Source: DATARH01 sp036489765
GTDB lineage: Bacteria > Pseudomonadota > Alphaproteobacteria > ATCC43930 > CGMCC-115725
DNA: 64,000 nucleotides
NCBI GenBank assembly: GCA_036489765.1
Contig: DASXFE010000014.1
Coordinates: forward strand, 22,475 to 86,474
Direction of reading: 5' to 3'
Below, one piece after another: positions 15,226 through 24,325 of this stretch. Below the pieces are notes generated by a model. The model was not told the origin of the DNA, did no database searches, and was given only the letters and a program-made list of their open reading frames with translations. Position 1 is the stretch's first letter. Each line of letters starts with the position of its first letter. A program made the translations under genes and the position numbers.

Positions 15226-17169
15226 ATGAGCAAGGTCATTGGTATCGATCTCGGCACCACCAATTCGTGCGTTGCCGTGATGGAAGGCAGGGCCGCCAAG
15301 GTCCTGGAGAACAGCGAAGGCGGGCGCACGACCCCGTCGATGGTGGCCTTTACCGAGAGCGACGAGCGCCTCGTCGGCCAGTCGGCGAAGCGGCAGGCGG
15401 TCACCAACCCCGAAAACACGTTTTTCGCGATCAAGCGGCTGATCGGCCGTCCCTTCACCGACCCGATGGTGTCGAAGGACGTCGACATGGTGCCGTACAG
15501 GATCATCAAGGGCGACAACAACGACGCCTGGGTCGAGAGCCGCGGCAAGAAATATGCCCCCTCGCAGATCAGCGCCTTCATCCTGCAGAAGATGAAGGAG
15601 ACCGCCGAGGCGTATCTCGGCGAGACGGTGTCGCAGGCGGTCATCACGGTTCCCGCCTATTTCAACGATTCGCAGCGCCAGGCGACCAAGGACGCCGGCA
15701 GGATCGCCGGGCTCGAAGTCCTGCGCATCATCAACGAGCCGACGGCGGCGGCGCTCGCCTATGGGATGGAGAAGAAGCAGACCGGCACGATCGCGGTCTA
15801 TGACCTCGGGGGCGGCACCTTCGACATCTCGGTGCTCGAAATCGGCGACGGCGTGTTCGAGGTGAAGTCGACGAACGGTGACACCTTCCTCGGCGGCGAG
15901 GACTTCGACCGCAAGATCATCGACTACCTGGCCGACGAGTTCAAAAAGGAGCAAGGCATCGACCTGCGCAGCGACAAACTCGCCTTGCAGCGCCTGAAAG
16001 AGGCGGCTGAGAAGGCGAAGATCGAGCTGTCGTCGTCGCAGCAGACCGAGGTGAATCTGCCCTTTATCACGGCCGACCAGTCGGGGCCGAAGCACCTCAA
16101 CATCAAGCTGACCCGGGCGAAGCTCGAGGCGCTTGTCGAAGACCTGATCCAGCGCACGGTGGGCCCGTGCCGCAACGCGCTGAAGGATGCCGGACTGAAG
16201 AGCAGCGAAATCGACGAGGTCATCCTCGTCGGCGGCATGACCCGCATGCCGAAGGTCATCGAGACCGTAAAGCAGTTCTTTGGCAAGGATCCGAACCGCT
16301 CGGTCAACCCCGACGAGGTCGTGGCGATCGGCGCGGCGATCCAGGCCGGCGTGCTCCAGGGCGAGGTCAAGGACGTCCTCCTGCTCGACGTGACCCCACT
16401 GTCGCTCGGCATCGAAACGCTGGGCGGCGTGTTCACGCGGCTCATCGACCGCAACACGACGATCCCGACCAAGAAGAGCCAGGTCTTCTCGACCGCCGAG
16501 GACAGCCAGACCGCGGTCACGATCCGCGTGTTCCAGGGCGAACGCGAGATGGCCTCGGACAACAAGCTGCTCGGCCAGTTCGATCTCGTCGGCATTCCGC
16601 CGGCGCCGCGTGGCATGCCGCAGATCGAGGTCACCTTCGATATCGACGCCAACGGCATCGTCCAGGTGTCGGCAAAGGACAAGGCGACCAACAAGGAACA
16701 ACAGATTCGCATCCAGGCCTCGGGCGGGCTGTCGGACGCCGACATCGACACGATGGTCAAGGACGCCGAGGCGCACGCCGATGAGGACAAGAAGCGGCGC
16801 GCGCTGGTCGAAGCAAAGAATCAGGCCGACGGTCTGATCCATACCGCCGAGCGCAGCCTCACCGAAGCCGGCGACAAGGTGCCGGCCGAGGAGAAGACCG
16901 CGGTCGAGCAGGCGATCCAGGCCCTGCGCGATGTACTCGGCAGCGAGGACGTCGAGTCGATCAAGTCGAAGACCGAGGCGCTGGCCCAGGCCTCGATGAA
17001 GATCGGCGAGGCGCTCTACCGCGCCCAGCAGGCGGCCGGTGACGCCGGCGCGGCGCCGGGCGCCGACCAGCACCCGGACGCCGGACCGCATGGCGGCGGC
17101 GGGCATGACGACAAAGTCGTCGATGCCGACTTCGAAGAGGTCGACGAGAAGAAGCGAGGCTCCGGCTGA
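15226..17169 (+). CDS. dnaK: Molecular chaperone DnaK (Hsp70)
   Basis: A 647-aa ATP-driven folding chaperone. It starts with the ATPase signature IGIDLGTTNSCVAVMEG; the second and third Hsp70 signatures (VYDLGGGTFDISVLE and VILVGGMTRMPKV) follow. The substrate-binding domain carries DVTPLSLGIETLGG, and the C-terminal lid ends with the acidic DADFEEVDEKK tail typical of alphaproteobacteria. The ATG is preceded by GAAGAGG. The upstream open frame is not homologous. A hairpin follows before dnaJ. Confidence 0.98.
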   Translation: MSKVIGIDLGTTNSCVAVMEGRAAKVLENSEGGRTTPSMVAFTESDERLVGQSAKRQAVTNPENTFFAIKRLIGRPFTDPMVSKDVDMVPYRIIKGDNNDAWVESRGKKYAPSQISAFILQKMKETAEAYLGETVSQAVITVPAYFNDSQRQATKDAGRIAGLEVLRIINEPTAAALAYGMEKKQTGTIAVYDLGGGTFDISVLEIGDGVFEVKSTNGDTFLGGEDFDRKIIDYLADEFKKEQGIDLRSDKLALQRLKEAAEKAKIELSSSQQTEVNLPFITADQSGPKHLNIKLTRAKLEALVEDLIQRTVGPCRNALKDAGLKSSEIDEVILVGGMTRMPKVIETVKQFFGKDPNRSVNPDEVVAIGAAIQAGVLQGEVKDVLLLDVTPLSLGIETLGGVFTRLIDRNTTIPTKKSQVFSTAEDSQTAVTIRVFQGEREMASDNKLLGQFDLVGIPPAPRGMPQIEVTFDIDANGIVQVSAKDKATNKEQQIRIQASGGLSDADIDTMVKDAEAHADEDKKRRALVEAKNQADGLIHTAERSLTEAGDKVPAEEKTAVEQAIQALRDVLGSEDVESIKSKTEALAQASMKIGEALYRAQQAAGDAGAAPGADQHPDAGPHGGGGHDDKVVDADFEEVDEKKRGSG

Positions 17170-17184
17170 GCCGATCCGAAACAC

Positions 17185-17211
17185 CGCCCCCGGGTTCGAA
17201 GCCCGGGGGCG
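17185..17211 (+). terminator. Hairpin between dnaK and dnaJ
   Basis: CGCCCCCGGG and CCCGGGGGCG pair as a 10-bp GC-only stem with a seven-base loop (TTCGAAG), followed by GTGCTTTCTT. It probably acts as a partial terminator or RNA stabiliser lowering dnaJ expression relative to dnaK. Confidence 0.65.
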
Positions 17212-17251
17212 TGCTTTCTTCTGCGTGATCTGAGCCGGGCACTTTCCAAAC

Positions 17252-18388
17252 ATGGCCAAGCAGGATTTCTATGACCTCCTCGGCGTCTCGAAATCGGCTG
17301 ATGCCGAGGAGCTAAAGCGCGCCTATCGCAAGGCCGCAATGCAGCACCACCCGGACCGAAACCCCGGGGACAAAACCGCCGAGCAGAAATTCAAGGACGT
17401 CAACGAGGCCTATGACGTCCTCAAGGACGACCAGAAACGCGCCGCCTATGACCGGTTCGGCCACGCCGCCTTCGAGCAGGGCAGCGGCGCGGGCGGGTTT
17501 GGCGGCGCCGGTGGGTTCGGCGGGTTCGGCGGCGGGTTCGCCAACATCTTCGAAGAGATGTTCGGCACGATGGGCGGCGGCCGCCAGCAGAACCCGAACC
17601 GCGGCAGCGACCTGCGCTACAACCTCGAAATCCCGCTCGAAGACGCCCATCGGGGCAAGCAGACGACGGTGCGCGTCGCGACGATGGTGCATTGCGACGT
17701 GTGCCACGGCACCGGGTCCGAGCCCGGCTCACGCCCGAGCCAGTGTCGCACCTGCGCCGGGCATGGCCGGGTGCGGGCCCAGCAGGGGTTCTTTACGATC
17801 GAGCGCACCTGCCCGACCTGCCAAGGCGCCGGGAACGTCATCGAAAAGCCGTGCAAGCCCTGCGGCGGGCAGGGGCGGGTGCGGCGCGAGAAGACCCTGT
17901 CGGTCAACATTCCGCCGGGGGTCGAGGACGGCACCCGCATCCGCCTCGCCGGCGAAGGCGAGGCCGGCCGCGCCGGCGCTGCCACCGGCGACCTCTACAT
18001 CTTTATCTCGATCCCGCCGCACTCGATCTTTCAACGCGAAGGCGCCAACGTGCACTGCCGCGTGCCGCTGCCGGTCACGACGGCGGCGCTCGGCGGTACG
18101 ATCGAAGTGCCGACCGTCGAGGGTACCCGCACACGCGTCACCGTGCCCGCCGGGACCCAATCGGGCCACCAGTTCCGCCTGCGCGGCAAGGGCATGAACG
18201 TGCTGCGCTCGTCGGTGCGCGGCGACATGTTTATCGAGGCTGTCGTCGAGACCCCGGTCAACCTGACGAAGCGCCAGCAGGATCTCCTGCGCGAGTTCGC
18301 GCAGGAAGGGGACAGCCGTAAAACGAGCCCGCAAAGCGAAGGCTTTTTCGCCCGCGTGCGCGAGTTCTTCGAGGATCTGCGGGAGTAA
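17252..18388 (+). CDS. dnaJ: Molecular chaperone DnaJ (Hsp40)
   Basis: A 378-aa class A J-protein that delivers substrates to DnaK. The J domain (1-70) has HPD at 33-35. A Gly/Phe-rich linker follows (GGFGGAGGFGGFGGGF). Four zinc-binding repeats are present (CDVCHGTG, CRTCAGHG, CPTCQGAG, CKPCGGQG), and the C-terminal substrate domains complete the protein. All motifs are intact. It lies 82 bases downstream of dnaK, on the other side of a GC hairpin. Confidence 0.98.
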   Translation: MAKQDFYDLLGVSKSADAEELKRAYRKAAMQHHPDRNPGDKTAEQKFKDVNEAYDVLKDDQKRAAYDRFGHAAFEQGSGAGGFGGAGGFGGFGGGFANIFEEMFGTMGGGRQQNPNRGSDLRYNLEIPLEDAHRGKQTTVRVATMVHCDVCHGTGSEPGSRPSQCRTCAGHGRVRAQQGFFTIERTCPTCQGAGNVIEKPCKPCGGQGRVRREKTLSVNIPPGVEDGTRIRLAGEGEAGRAGAATGDLYIFISIPPHSIFQREGANVHCRVPLPVTTAALGGTIEVPTVEGTRTRVTVPAGTQSGHQFRLRGKGMNVLRSSVRGDMFIEAVVETPVNLTKRQQDLLREFAQEGDSRKTSPQSEGFFARVREFFEDLRE

Positions 18389-18400
18389 CCCTCACCCGGA

Positions 18401-18424
18401 GATCCCCGGATTTTCGTCCGGGGT
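18401..18424 (+). terminator. Hairpin downstream of dnaJ
   Basis: GATCCCCGGA and TCCGGGGTC form a stem around a TTTTCG loop shortly after the dnaJ stop. It lies within a longer CCCTCACC...GGTGAGGG repeat-like stretch (18389-18485) and separates the convergent dnaJ and lipoprotein genes. Confidence 0.55.
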
Positions 18425-18496
18425 CACCACCCTCTCCGCAAAGCGGGCGAGGGGGAACGGCCGCAAGGCGCTCGGCGGTGAGGGTTCTCCCACACC

Positions 18497-18745
18497 TTAA
18501 TTGCAGAACGGCGATGGGCCGAGGCTGGCGGCTTGCGGCGGCGTTGCGGCGCCAGCGACGGCGCCGGCCGCGCCCCCGGCCAGCGCAGCCCAGCCGATCG
18601 GGCCGCCGGCGATCGCAGCGATAGTCGCGCCGGTGCCGGCGCCCAAGGCCCCGGTGCTGACGGCGCGGCAGCCCGGCGTGGTGCCGCAGGCGGCGAGCGC
18701 CAGCGCCGCGCCGCCCAAGAACAGCGCACTAACCAAGCGTCTCAT
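18497..18745 (-). CDS. Small lipoprotein with glycine-zipper-like segment
   Basis: An 82-aa protein with a lipoprotein signal peptide: charged MRR start, hydrophobic stretch, and lipobox LAAC with the acylated Cys at residue 20. The rest is a Gly/Ala-rich hydrophobic segment (GAGTGATIAAIAGGPIGWAAL, then AGGAAGAVAG) resembling the glycine-zipper proteins of the outer membrane (SlyB/YMGG type). It is not a close match to a named family. The gene is isolated between dnaJ and glnD. Confidence 0.7.
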   Translation of the reverse strand: MRRLVSALFLGGAALALAACGTTPGCRAVSTGALGAGTGATIAAIAGGPIGWAALAGGAAGAVAGAATPPQAASLGPSPFCN

Positions 18746-18838
18746 TTACACTTCTCCCCCAGTACACACATAGGCCCAACGACCTACACAACGTCTAGGT
18801 AAGAATATCGTTCCACCGTGGCGGGATTATGGCGTCGC

Positions 18839-21622
18839 TTATTCCGCTGCCGCGGCGGCACGGCCACGCCGGGAAGGGATGGCGAGCGGCGGAGCCTTGT
18901 TGCCCTTGGCGAGAACCACCTCGAGAACTTTACGAATTTCATCGAGCTTTGACGGGTGCTCGACTTGGTGACCGAACAGGTTTTTGACGTAAAACACGTC
19001 GACCACCTTTTCGCCGTAGGTCGAGATCTTGGCGCTGGAGACCTGCAGGTTGAGGCGGGTCAATTCGCGGGTCAGCTCGTAGAGAAGGCCGGGCCGGTCG
19101 CGGCCGTTGACCTCGACGACCGTGTGCGTGCGGCTCGCCTGGTTGTCGACGAGGACGCGCGGCGGCACCGTGAAAACGCTGGTGCGGCTGGGGATCGGCT
19201 GCGGGCGATCGAGCTCCTGATGCGGCTTCAGGTCTCCAGTCAGCACATTCTCGAACACGACCGCGAGGCGGGCGAGCTTGTCGGGACGGCTGAACGGACC
19301 GCCCTCGGGATCCTGGATCCAGAATGTGTCGAGCGCCATGCCGTTCGACATCGTCATGATCTTGGCATCGACGATATTTGCGCCACTGACCGCGAGCGCG
19401 CCGGCGATGCGTGAGAAAAGGCCGGGGTGGTCGGCCGTGTAGAGCGTGATCTCGGTGACGGCGCGATGGGAATCGACGCGCTTTTCAACGGTCAGCGGCA
19501 CCTCGCTCTGGTCGGCCGAGCGCATCAGCCGGGCATGGCGCGCATGGGTCTCGGCGTCGAGCGAGAGCCAGTAGAACGGGTAGCCGAGCGCGGCGAAGGC
19601 GGCGAACTCGTCGTCGGTGAAATCGGGGACGAGGGCGCGCGCGGCGGCCTGCGCCGCGGCGATGCGCGAATCCCGCGCCCCGGCGGTGAGCCCACCCGAG
19701 ATGACGTCGAGCGCGCTGTGATAGAGCTCGCGCAAGAGCGCGGCCTTCCAGCCGTTCCACACCTTGGGACCGACGGCGCGGATATCGGCGCAGGTGAGGA
19801 TCAGGAGGAGCTTCAATCGCTCGGGCGACTGCACGCGCTCGACAAAGCTCTGGATCGTCTGGGGGTCGCCGATATCGCGCTTGAACGCGGTGTTGCTGGC
19901 CAAGAGGTGCCAGCGCACAAGCCAGGCGACGGTCTCGGTCTCCTCGTCGGTCAAGCCGAGACGGGGCCCGAGCTTGAGGGCGATCTGCTCGCCAAGTTCC
20001 GAATGGTCGCCGCCGCGGCCCTTGGCGATGTCGTGGAGAAGGGTGGCGAGGTAGAGCGCACGGCGCGACGCGACAGTCGGCATGATGTCGGTCGCGACCG
20101 GCAGCTCGTCCTTGAGCGCGCCCGTCTCGATGTCGTGCAGGATGTCGATCGCGAACAGCGTGTGCTCGTCGACCGTGTAGTGGTGATACATGTCGTATTG
20201 CATCTGAGCGATGACGCGCCCGAAATCCGGGATGAACTTGCCGAAGACGCCGGCCTCGTTCATCCGCCGGAGCGCCGTCGCCGGGTCCTTCGGCGAGGTC
20301 AGGATCGCGAGGAACAGGCGATTGGCCTCAGGATCATCGCGCAGCTTCTGGTCGATCAGGCGGAGCGACTTTGTCGCGGCGAGCAATGCGCGCGGATGGA
20401 TGTCGAGCTCGTGCTCCTGCGCCACCTGGAAGAGGCGCAGCAGCGCGACCGGGTCCTTCGCGAAGAAATCCTCGGACGGGATCGCGAGCCGGCCGCCATC
20501 GATGACGAAACCGTCGAGGTTGCGGCGTGCACTCCAGCGCAGCCACGAGAGCCGCGGACGCTTTTTCTGATCGATCTGCAGGACCGCGCAGAAGATGCGG
20601 GTCAGGTCGCCGACATCCTTGGCGACGAGGAAATAGTGCTTCATGAAGCGCTCGACGCCGCGGCTGCCGGCGCGGTCGGCATAACCCATTCGGGCGCCGA
20701 TCTCGGCCTGCATCGGAAAGGTCAGGCGCTCTTCGGCGCGGCCGGCGAGATAGTGCAGGTGGCAACGCACGGTCCACAGGAAGTCCTGGTCGCGCTCGAA
20801 CCGCCGCGCCTCCTCTTCGCTGAGCACCTTGGCCTCGACGAGCTTGGCAACGTCGTCGACCCGGTAGATGTATTTCGCGATCCAGAAGAGGGTGTGCAGA
20901 TCGCGCAGCCCCCCTTTCCCCTCTTTGACGTGAGGTTCGAGCTGATAGCGGCTGTCGCCGACCCGTTGGTGCCGCGCGTCGCGCTCGGCGAGCTTCTGTT
21001 CGACGAACTCGGCGGCGGTGCTCTTGACGATCTCGCTGTCGAATTTCTGGCGGAGCTCGGCATAGAGCGCCTGCTCGCCCCAGACGTAGCGCGCTTCGAG
21101 AAGCGCCGTGCGAATCGTCAGATCCTGCTTGGCATAACGCAGGCATTCGGCGACCGAGCGGATCGACTGCCCGACCTTGAGGCCCAGATCCCACATCATG
21201 TAGAGCAGGTATTCGACGACCTGCTCAGTATGGGGGGTCCGCTTGTAGGGGACGAGGAACAGGAGATCGATGTCGGAAAAGGGCGCGAGCTCGCCGCGCC
21301 CATACCCGCCGACCGCGACGATCGCCAGCTTTTCGCCCGAGGTCGGGTTGGCGACCGGATAGACGTGTTCGGCGACGCAATCGAAGAGGACGCGGATCAA
21401 CTGGTCGACGAGAAAGCACTGCTCGCGGACGGAGCGCGAGGCGCTGCCCCCTTCTTCGAAGCGGCGCCGGATTTCGGCGCTGCCGGTGGCGAGCGCTTCC
21501 TTCAGCGGCGGCAGAAACCGGTGGCGGTCGGCATCGGACGGTCCGTCCTCGGCGAGCGCGGCCAGCGCCTCGGACAGCTTGAGCCGATCGATGATGTCGC
21601 GCTGACGGGTAATCGCCGCCAT
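18839..21622 (-). CDS. glnD: Bifunctional [protein-PII] uridylyltransferase/uridylyl-removing enzyme GlnD
   Basis: A 927-aa nitrogen sensor that uridylylates PII when glutamine is low and removes the group when it is high. The nucleotidyltransferase motif GGYGRGELAPFSDIDLLFL (105-123) carries both catalytic aspartates. The HD domain is marked by LATLLHDIAKGRGGDHSELG, and two C-terminal ACT domains begin near LYTADHPGLFSRIAGALA and NGRDRPGLLYELTRELTRL. Full length for the family. It is relevant to the sigma-54-dependent nitrate operon at 54.4 kb, since PII status sets NtrB/NtrC activity. Confidence 0.97.
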   Translation of the reverse strand: MAAITRQRDIIDRLKLSEALAALAEDGPSDADRHRFLPPLKEALATGSAEIRRRFEEGGSASRSVREQCFLVDQLIRVLFDCVAEHVYPVANPTSGEKLAIVAVGGYGRGELAPFSDIDLLFLVPYKRTPHTEQVVEYLLYMMWDLGLKVGQSIRSVAECLRYAKQDLTIRTALLEARYVWGEQALYAELRQKFDSEIVKSTAAEFVEQKLAERDARHQRVGDSRYQLEPHVKEGKGGLRDLHTLFWIAKYIYRVDDVAKLVEAKVLSEEEARRFERDQDFLWTVRCHLHYLAGRAEERLTFPMQAEIGARMGYADRAGSRGVERFMKHYFLVAKDVGDLTRIFCAVLQIDQKKRPRLSWLRWSARRNLDGFVIDGGRLAIPSEDFFAKDPVALLRLFQVAQEHELDIHPRALLAATKSLRLIDQKLRDDPEANRLFLAILTSPKDPATALRRMNEAGVFGKFIPDFGRVIAQMQYDMYHHYTVDEHTLFAIDILHDIETGALKDELPVATDIMPTVASRRALYLATLLHDIAKGRGGDHSELGEQIALKLGPRLGLTDEETETVAWLVRWHLLASNTAFKRDIGDPQTIQSFVERVQSPERLKLLLILTCADIRAVGPKVWNGWKAALLRELYHSALDVISGGLTAGARDSRIAAAQAAARALVPDFTDDEFAAFAALGYPFYWLSLDAETHARHARLMRSADQSEVPLTVEKRVDSHRAVTEITLYTADHPGLFSRIAGALAVSGANIVDAKIMTMSNGMALDTFWIQDPEGGPFSRPDKLARLAVVFENVLTGDLKPHQELDRPQPIPSRTSVFTVPPRVLVDNQASRTHTVVEVNGRDRPGLLYELTRELTRLNLQVSSAKISTYGEKVVDVFYVKNLFGHQVEHPSKLDEIRKVLEVVLAKGNKAPPLAIPSRRGRAAAAAE

Positions 21623-21630
21623 GTTGTCCC

Positions 21631-22392
21631 CTAAAGGTGTCCGCCGCCGTTGACCGCGATGATCGAGCCGGTCGTGAACGACAGATGGGTCACGCAGGAG
21701 AGAACCGCCAGCGCCACGTCCTCGGCCTCGATCTGCTTTTTGAGCGGCGACGCCATCGCCACCTTGAGCATCATCTCCTCGGTGCGTCCCGGCACGAAAT
21801 CGGTATGCACCATGCCCGGCGACACGACAACGACCCGCACCTCGGGCGCGAGCACGCGGGCGAGCGACATGCTGAGCGTGTTGAGCGCCGCCTTGGACGC
21901 GCCGTAGATCATGCTGCTGCCGGTGCCCCGCTCGCCGGCGCCCGACGAGATGTTGACGACGACGCCGTCGCCCGACGCCTTCAGCATCGGGGCGAAGGCG
22001 CGGATGGTCGCCAGCGGGCCGCGGACATTCGCGGTCAACACCGAGTCGACAAGCTCGTCGGTGAGTCCGTCGAGGTTATTGTGCGCGACCATCTGGGTGA
22101 AGCCGGCGGAATTGACGAGAATATCGGCGCGGCCGAACTCGTCCTTGACCCAGGCGGCGACGCGGTTGATCTCGACGGTGTCTTCGAGCGGCAGACGCAC
22201 CGGCTTGTGGCCTTTGCCGGCGAGGCCGGCGACGACGGCGGTGGCGCGGTCGACGCCCCTGTTGTAGCCGACGACGACGCGCGCGCCGGCCTCGGCGAAG
22301 AGCCGCGCGCTGGCCGCGCCGATCCCGCTCGACGCGCCGGTCACGACCGCGACCTTGCCGGTCAGATCCTTGCCGATACCCGCCATCGTCAT
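21631..22392 (-). CDS. Short-chain dehydrogenase/reductase (SDR)
   Basis: A 253-aa NAD(P)-dependent oxidoreductase of the classical SDR type. The cofactor motif TGASSGIG is at 18-25, the NSAG motif follows in the centre, the catalytic Ser is in NISSGAGERG, and the YGASK catalytic Tyr/Lys pair is intact. The C-terminal VNGGGHL is typical of FabG-like members. The gene ends eight bases before glnD on the same strand. Substrate unknown; many such enzymes act on hydroxyacyl or sugar substrates. Confidence 0.9.
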   Translation of the reverse strand: MTMAGIGKDLTGKVAVVTGASSGIGAASARLFAEAGARVVVGYNRGVDRATAVVAGLAGKGHKPVRLPLEDTVEINRVAAWVKDEFGRADILVNSAGFTQMVAHNNLDGLTDELVDSVLTANVRGPLATIRAFAPMLKASGDGVVVNISSGAGERGTGSSMIYGASKAALNTLSMSLARVLAPEVRVVVVSPGMVHTDFVPGRTEEMMLKVAMASPLKKQIEAEDVALAVLSCVTHLSFTTGSIIAVNGGGHL

Positions 22393-22451
22393 TTCCTTTT
22401 GCGTCGAAGCGTTTCAACCCATGCTACGCGGGCGATCCGGGTAATGTCATC

Positions 22452-23240
22452 ATGGGACACGCCGAGGACGCGGGGGATATGGTCGAGGCGCTTCTGTCGG
22501 AGCTGGCGATGGTGCTCCTCGGCGCGGTGATCGGCATGATCGGCGGCGTGTTCGGGTTCGGCGGCGGCGCGATCGCGATCCCCGTGCTCGGCCTCGTGTT
22601 CGGGCTCAGTCAGCATCTGGCGCAGGGTACCGCGGTGGTGATGGTCGTACCGAACCTGCTACTGTCGTTCTGGCGCTATCGGCTGCACGGCCATCTCGAC
22701 GGCCGGATCATCGGGGCGCTGGCCGGCGGCGCGGCGGTGGCGGCGTACCCGGCGGCGCGGCTCGCCAACAGCCTCGACGCGCGGGTGCTGCGGCTTTCCT
22801 TTGCGGGGGCGATCCTTGCGCTCGCCCTCGCGCTGGCGTGGCGCGCCCTGCGCCTGGCTCCGACCCGGCCTCCGCGCCGGCCCCTGCACTGGGGATGGAC
22901 GACGATCCTCGGCATCATCGGCGGGATCTGCTCGGGAATGTTCGGGACCGGGGGCACGATGATCGCGCCCCCGGCACTGACCAGCTATTTCGGCATCCGG
23001 CACGCGACCGCGCAAGGCATGGCGCTCGCCCTCGTCATCCCCGGCTCGGTGATCGCGCTGGTGACCTATGCGGCCGCGGGCAATGTCGATTGGCGCCTCG
23101 GGGTGCCGCTGGCGCTGGGCGGCGCGCTGTCGGTCTCTGCCGGCGTCGCGCTCGCGCATCGCCTGCCGGAGCGGCGATTGCGGCTCGGGTTCTGCGGCTT
23201 GCTGCTGCTGACCGCCGCGCTGCTGGCGGCCCGCGCCTAG
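22452..23240 (+). CDS. TSUP family transporter (TauE/SafE)
   Basis: A membrane protein of up to 262 aa with about eight hydrophobic segments. The two half-repeats each carry the family glycine motif: GGVFGFGGGAIAIPVLGLVFG near the N-terminus and GGICSGMFGTGGTMIAPPAL in the middle. TSUP proteins export or import sulfite, sulfoacetate and related organosulfur anions. An internal ATG at 22479, just before the first membrane segment, is an equally plausible start. Its stop overlaps the convergent VOC gene by four bases. Confidence 0.87.
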   Translation: MGHAEDAGDMVEALLSELAMVLLGAVIGMIGGVFGFGGGAIAIPVLGLVFGLSQHLAQGTAVVMVVPNLLLSFWRYRLHGHLDGRIIGALAGGAAVAAYPAARLANSLDARVLRLSFAGAILALALALAWRALRLAPTRPPRRPLHWGWTTILGIIGGICSGMFGTGGTMIAPPALTSYFGIRHATAQGMALALVIPGSVIALVTYAAAGNVDWRLGVPLALGGALSVSAGVALAHRLPERRLRLGFCGLLLLTAALLAARA

Positions 23241-23809
23241 CCCTTCTTGAACCGCGGGTAGTCGGTCTCGTCGACGAGTGCCGCGTCACCTTCGGTCGCC
23301 ACCGGCTCGGCGTAGTCGAGGGCACCCTGGATGTCGTCGCCCCAGACGTCGCGCGGCAGCTCGTAGAGCACCTCGACGCCGTAGCCGTTGGGATCGCTGA
23401 TGTACAGGCTGTGGGTCATGCCGTGATTGACCCGGCGATGAAACTTGACCCCCTTCTTCTGGAGCCATGCGAGCTGCCGGAGCCAGGCTTCGCGGTTCGG
23501 CATCGTGATCGCGATATGGTTGATGGCGACCGGCATGTCGAACATTGCCCATTCGGCGGGCGGCTTCGGCAGGTTTGGGTTTTCGACGAGCGCGATGTCG
23601 TGGTGGTTCATCGAGCCGTTATGGTCGCCCGAATAGAACCGCATCGGCCGCCGGCTCGACTTGCCGACCATCTTGAAGCCGAGTACCTCGGTCCAGAATT
23701 TATGCGACTCTTCCATGTCGCGCACATTGATCACCAGGTGGTTGATCCCGCCCGGGGTGATCGCCTCGTCGGGGGCTGTCGGAACGATCGGAGTGGTTCC
23801 ATCCGCCAT
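23237..23809 (-). CDS. VOC family protein (extradiol dioxygenase-like)
   Basis: A 190-aa protein with one pair of beta-alpha-beta-beta-beta modules. Metal-site residues expected for the vicinal oxygen chelate fold are present: the His in GGINHLVINV, the His of the second module in VAINHIAITM, and the Glu in GYGVEVLYE. Related proteins include catechol 2,3-dioxygenases and glyoxalase-like enzymes. The ATG (MADGTTPIVP) has GGAG seven or so bases upstream. No catabolic gene is adjacent on the same strand, so the substrate remains open. Confidence 0.82.
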   Translation of the reverse strand: MADGTTPIVPTAPDEAITPGGINHLVINVRDMEESHKFWTEVLGFKMVGKSSRRPMRFYSGDHNGSMNHHDIALVENPNLPKPPAEWAMFDMPVAINHIAITMPNREAWLRQLAWLQKKGVKFHRRVNHGMTHSLYISDPNGYGVEVLYELPRDVWGDDIQGALDYAEPVATEGDAALVDETDYPRFKKG

Positions 23810-23889
23810 CGTGCTGCTCCAGAGCTGAGAATCGCTGCTTGGAATGAATATAATGTCGCACCCGGCCTCTTGCCAATCACGGAAGCGGA

Positions 23890-24240
23890 TCAGCGTGCCG
23901 GCCCCAACGGGCATGGAAACGCCTCGGCGAGGGCACGCGCGATCAGCCCGGTGGCGTCGGAACGGGCCGCCTCGGGATTCCGGCGGAGGAAGGCGACGAT
24001 GATGTCGCGCCGCTGGTTGTCTTCGAGCAGCGTCGGCAGACATGCCCTGTACCCGTGGACGCTGCCGTAGATGCGCATATCGTTGACCACCGAATCGACA
24101 TAGCCGAAGCAATACATCTCGAACGCACCGATCGTCGCGCTGCAGTAACGATAGAGCGCCGTACCGTCCTCGATCCCGGCCCGGGCCGGGCCTGCGGCGG
24201 CGAAGACGGCTGTCGCGACCGCATAAAGACAGCGTCTCAT
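23890..24240 (-). CDS. Rap1a/Tai-like periplasmic protein
   Basis: A 116-aa secreted protein: signal peptide (MRRCLYAVATAVFAAAGPARA) then a small alpha-helical domain with conserved cysteines in YRYCSATIG, MYCFGYVDS and RACLPTLLED, and a C-terminal ARALAEAFPCPLG. This pattern is that of the Rap1a/Tai immunity-protein fold, first described as immunity to type VI secretion effectors. Stand-alone copies are very common in alphaproteobacteria with no effector nearby, as here, so a defence role should not be assumed. Confidence 0.68.
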   Translation of the reverse strand: MRRCLYAVATAVFAAAGPARAGIEDGTALYRYCSATIGAFEMYCFGYVDSVVNDMRIYGSVHGYRACLPTLLEDNQRRDIIVAFLRRNPEAARSDATGLIARALAEAFPCPLGPAR

Positions 24241-24325
24241 CCCGTGAGATTGCGTCCCCGCGCCATGCCTCGCAATAACGCGGATTCCGGTCTAGGTTTC
24301 GAATTCGAGAGCAAGGGGGACCGGC

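Noticed and set aside
18389..18496. Possible CRISPR-like repeat run in the CCCTCACC/GGTGAGGG stretch
   Set aside because: The units are inverted, not regularly spaced direct repeats. No CRISPR array or cas gene was seen anywhere in the window.
19427..21634. A 735-codon open frame opposite glnD
   Set aside because: It is an antisense shadow of the well-conserved glnD gene, with no recognisable domain. The same applies to the long antisense frames over dnaK (15124-17259), paaA (1835-3289) and the MFS transporter (4596-6113).
23890..24240. Type VI secretion effector-immunity pair suggested by the Rap1a-like protein
   Set aside because: No effector or secretion genes are nearby, and orphan Rap1a-like proteins are common.
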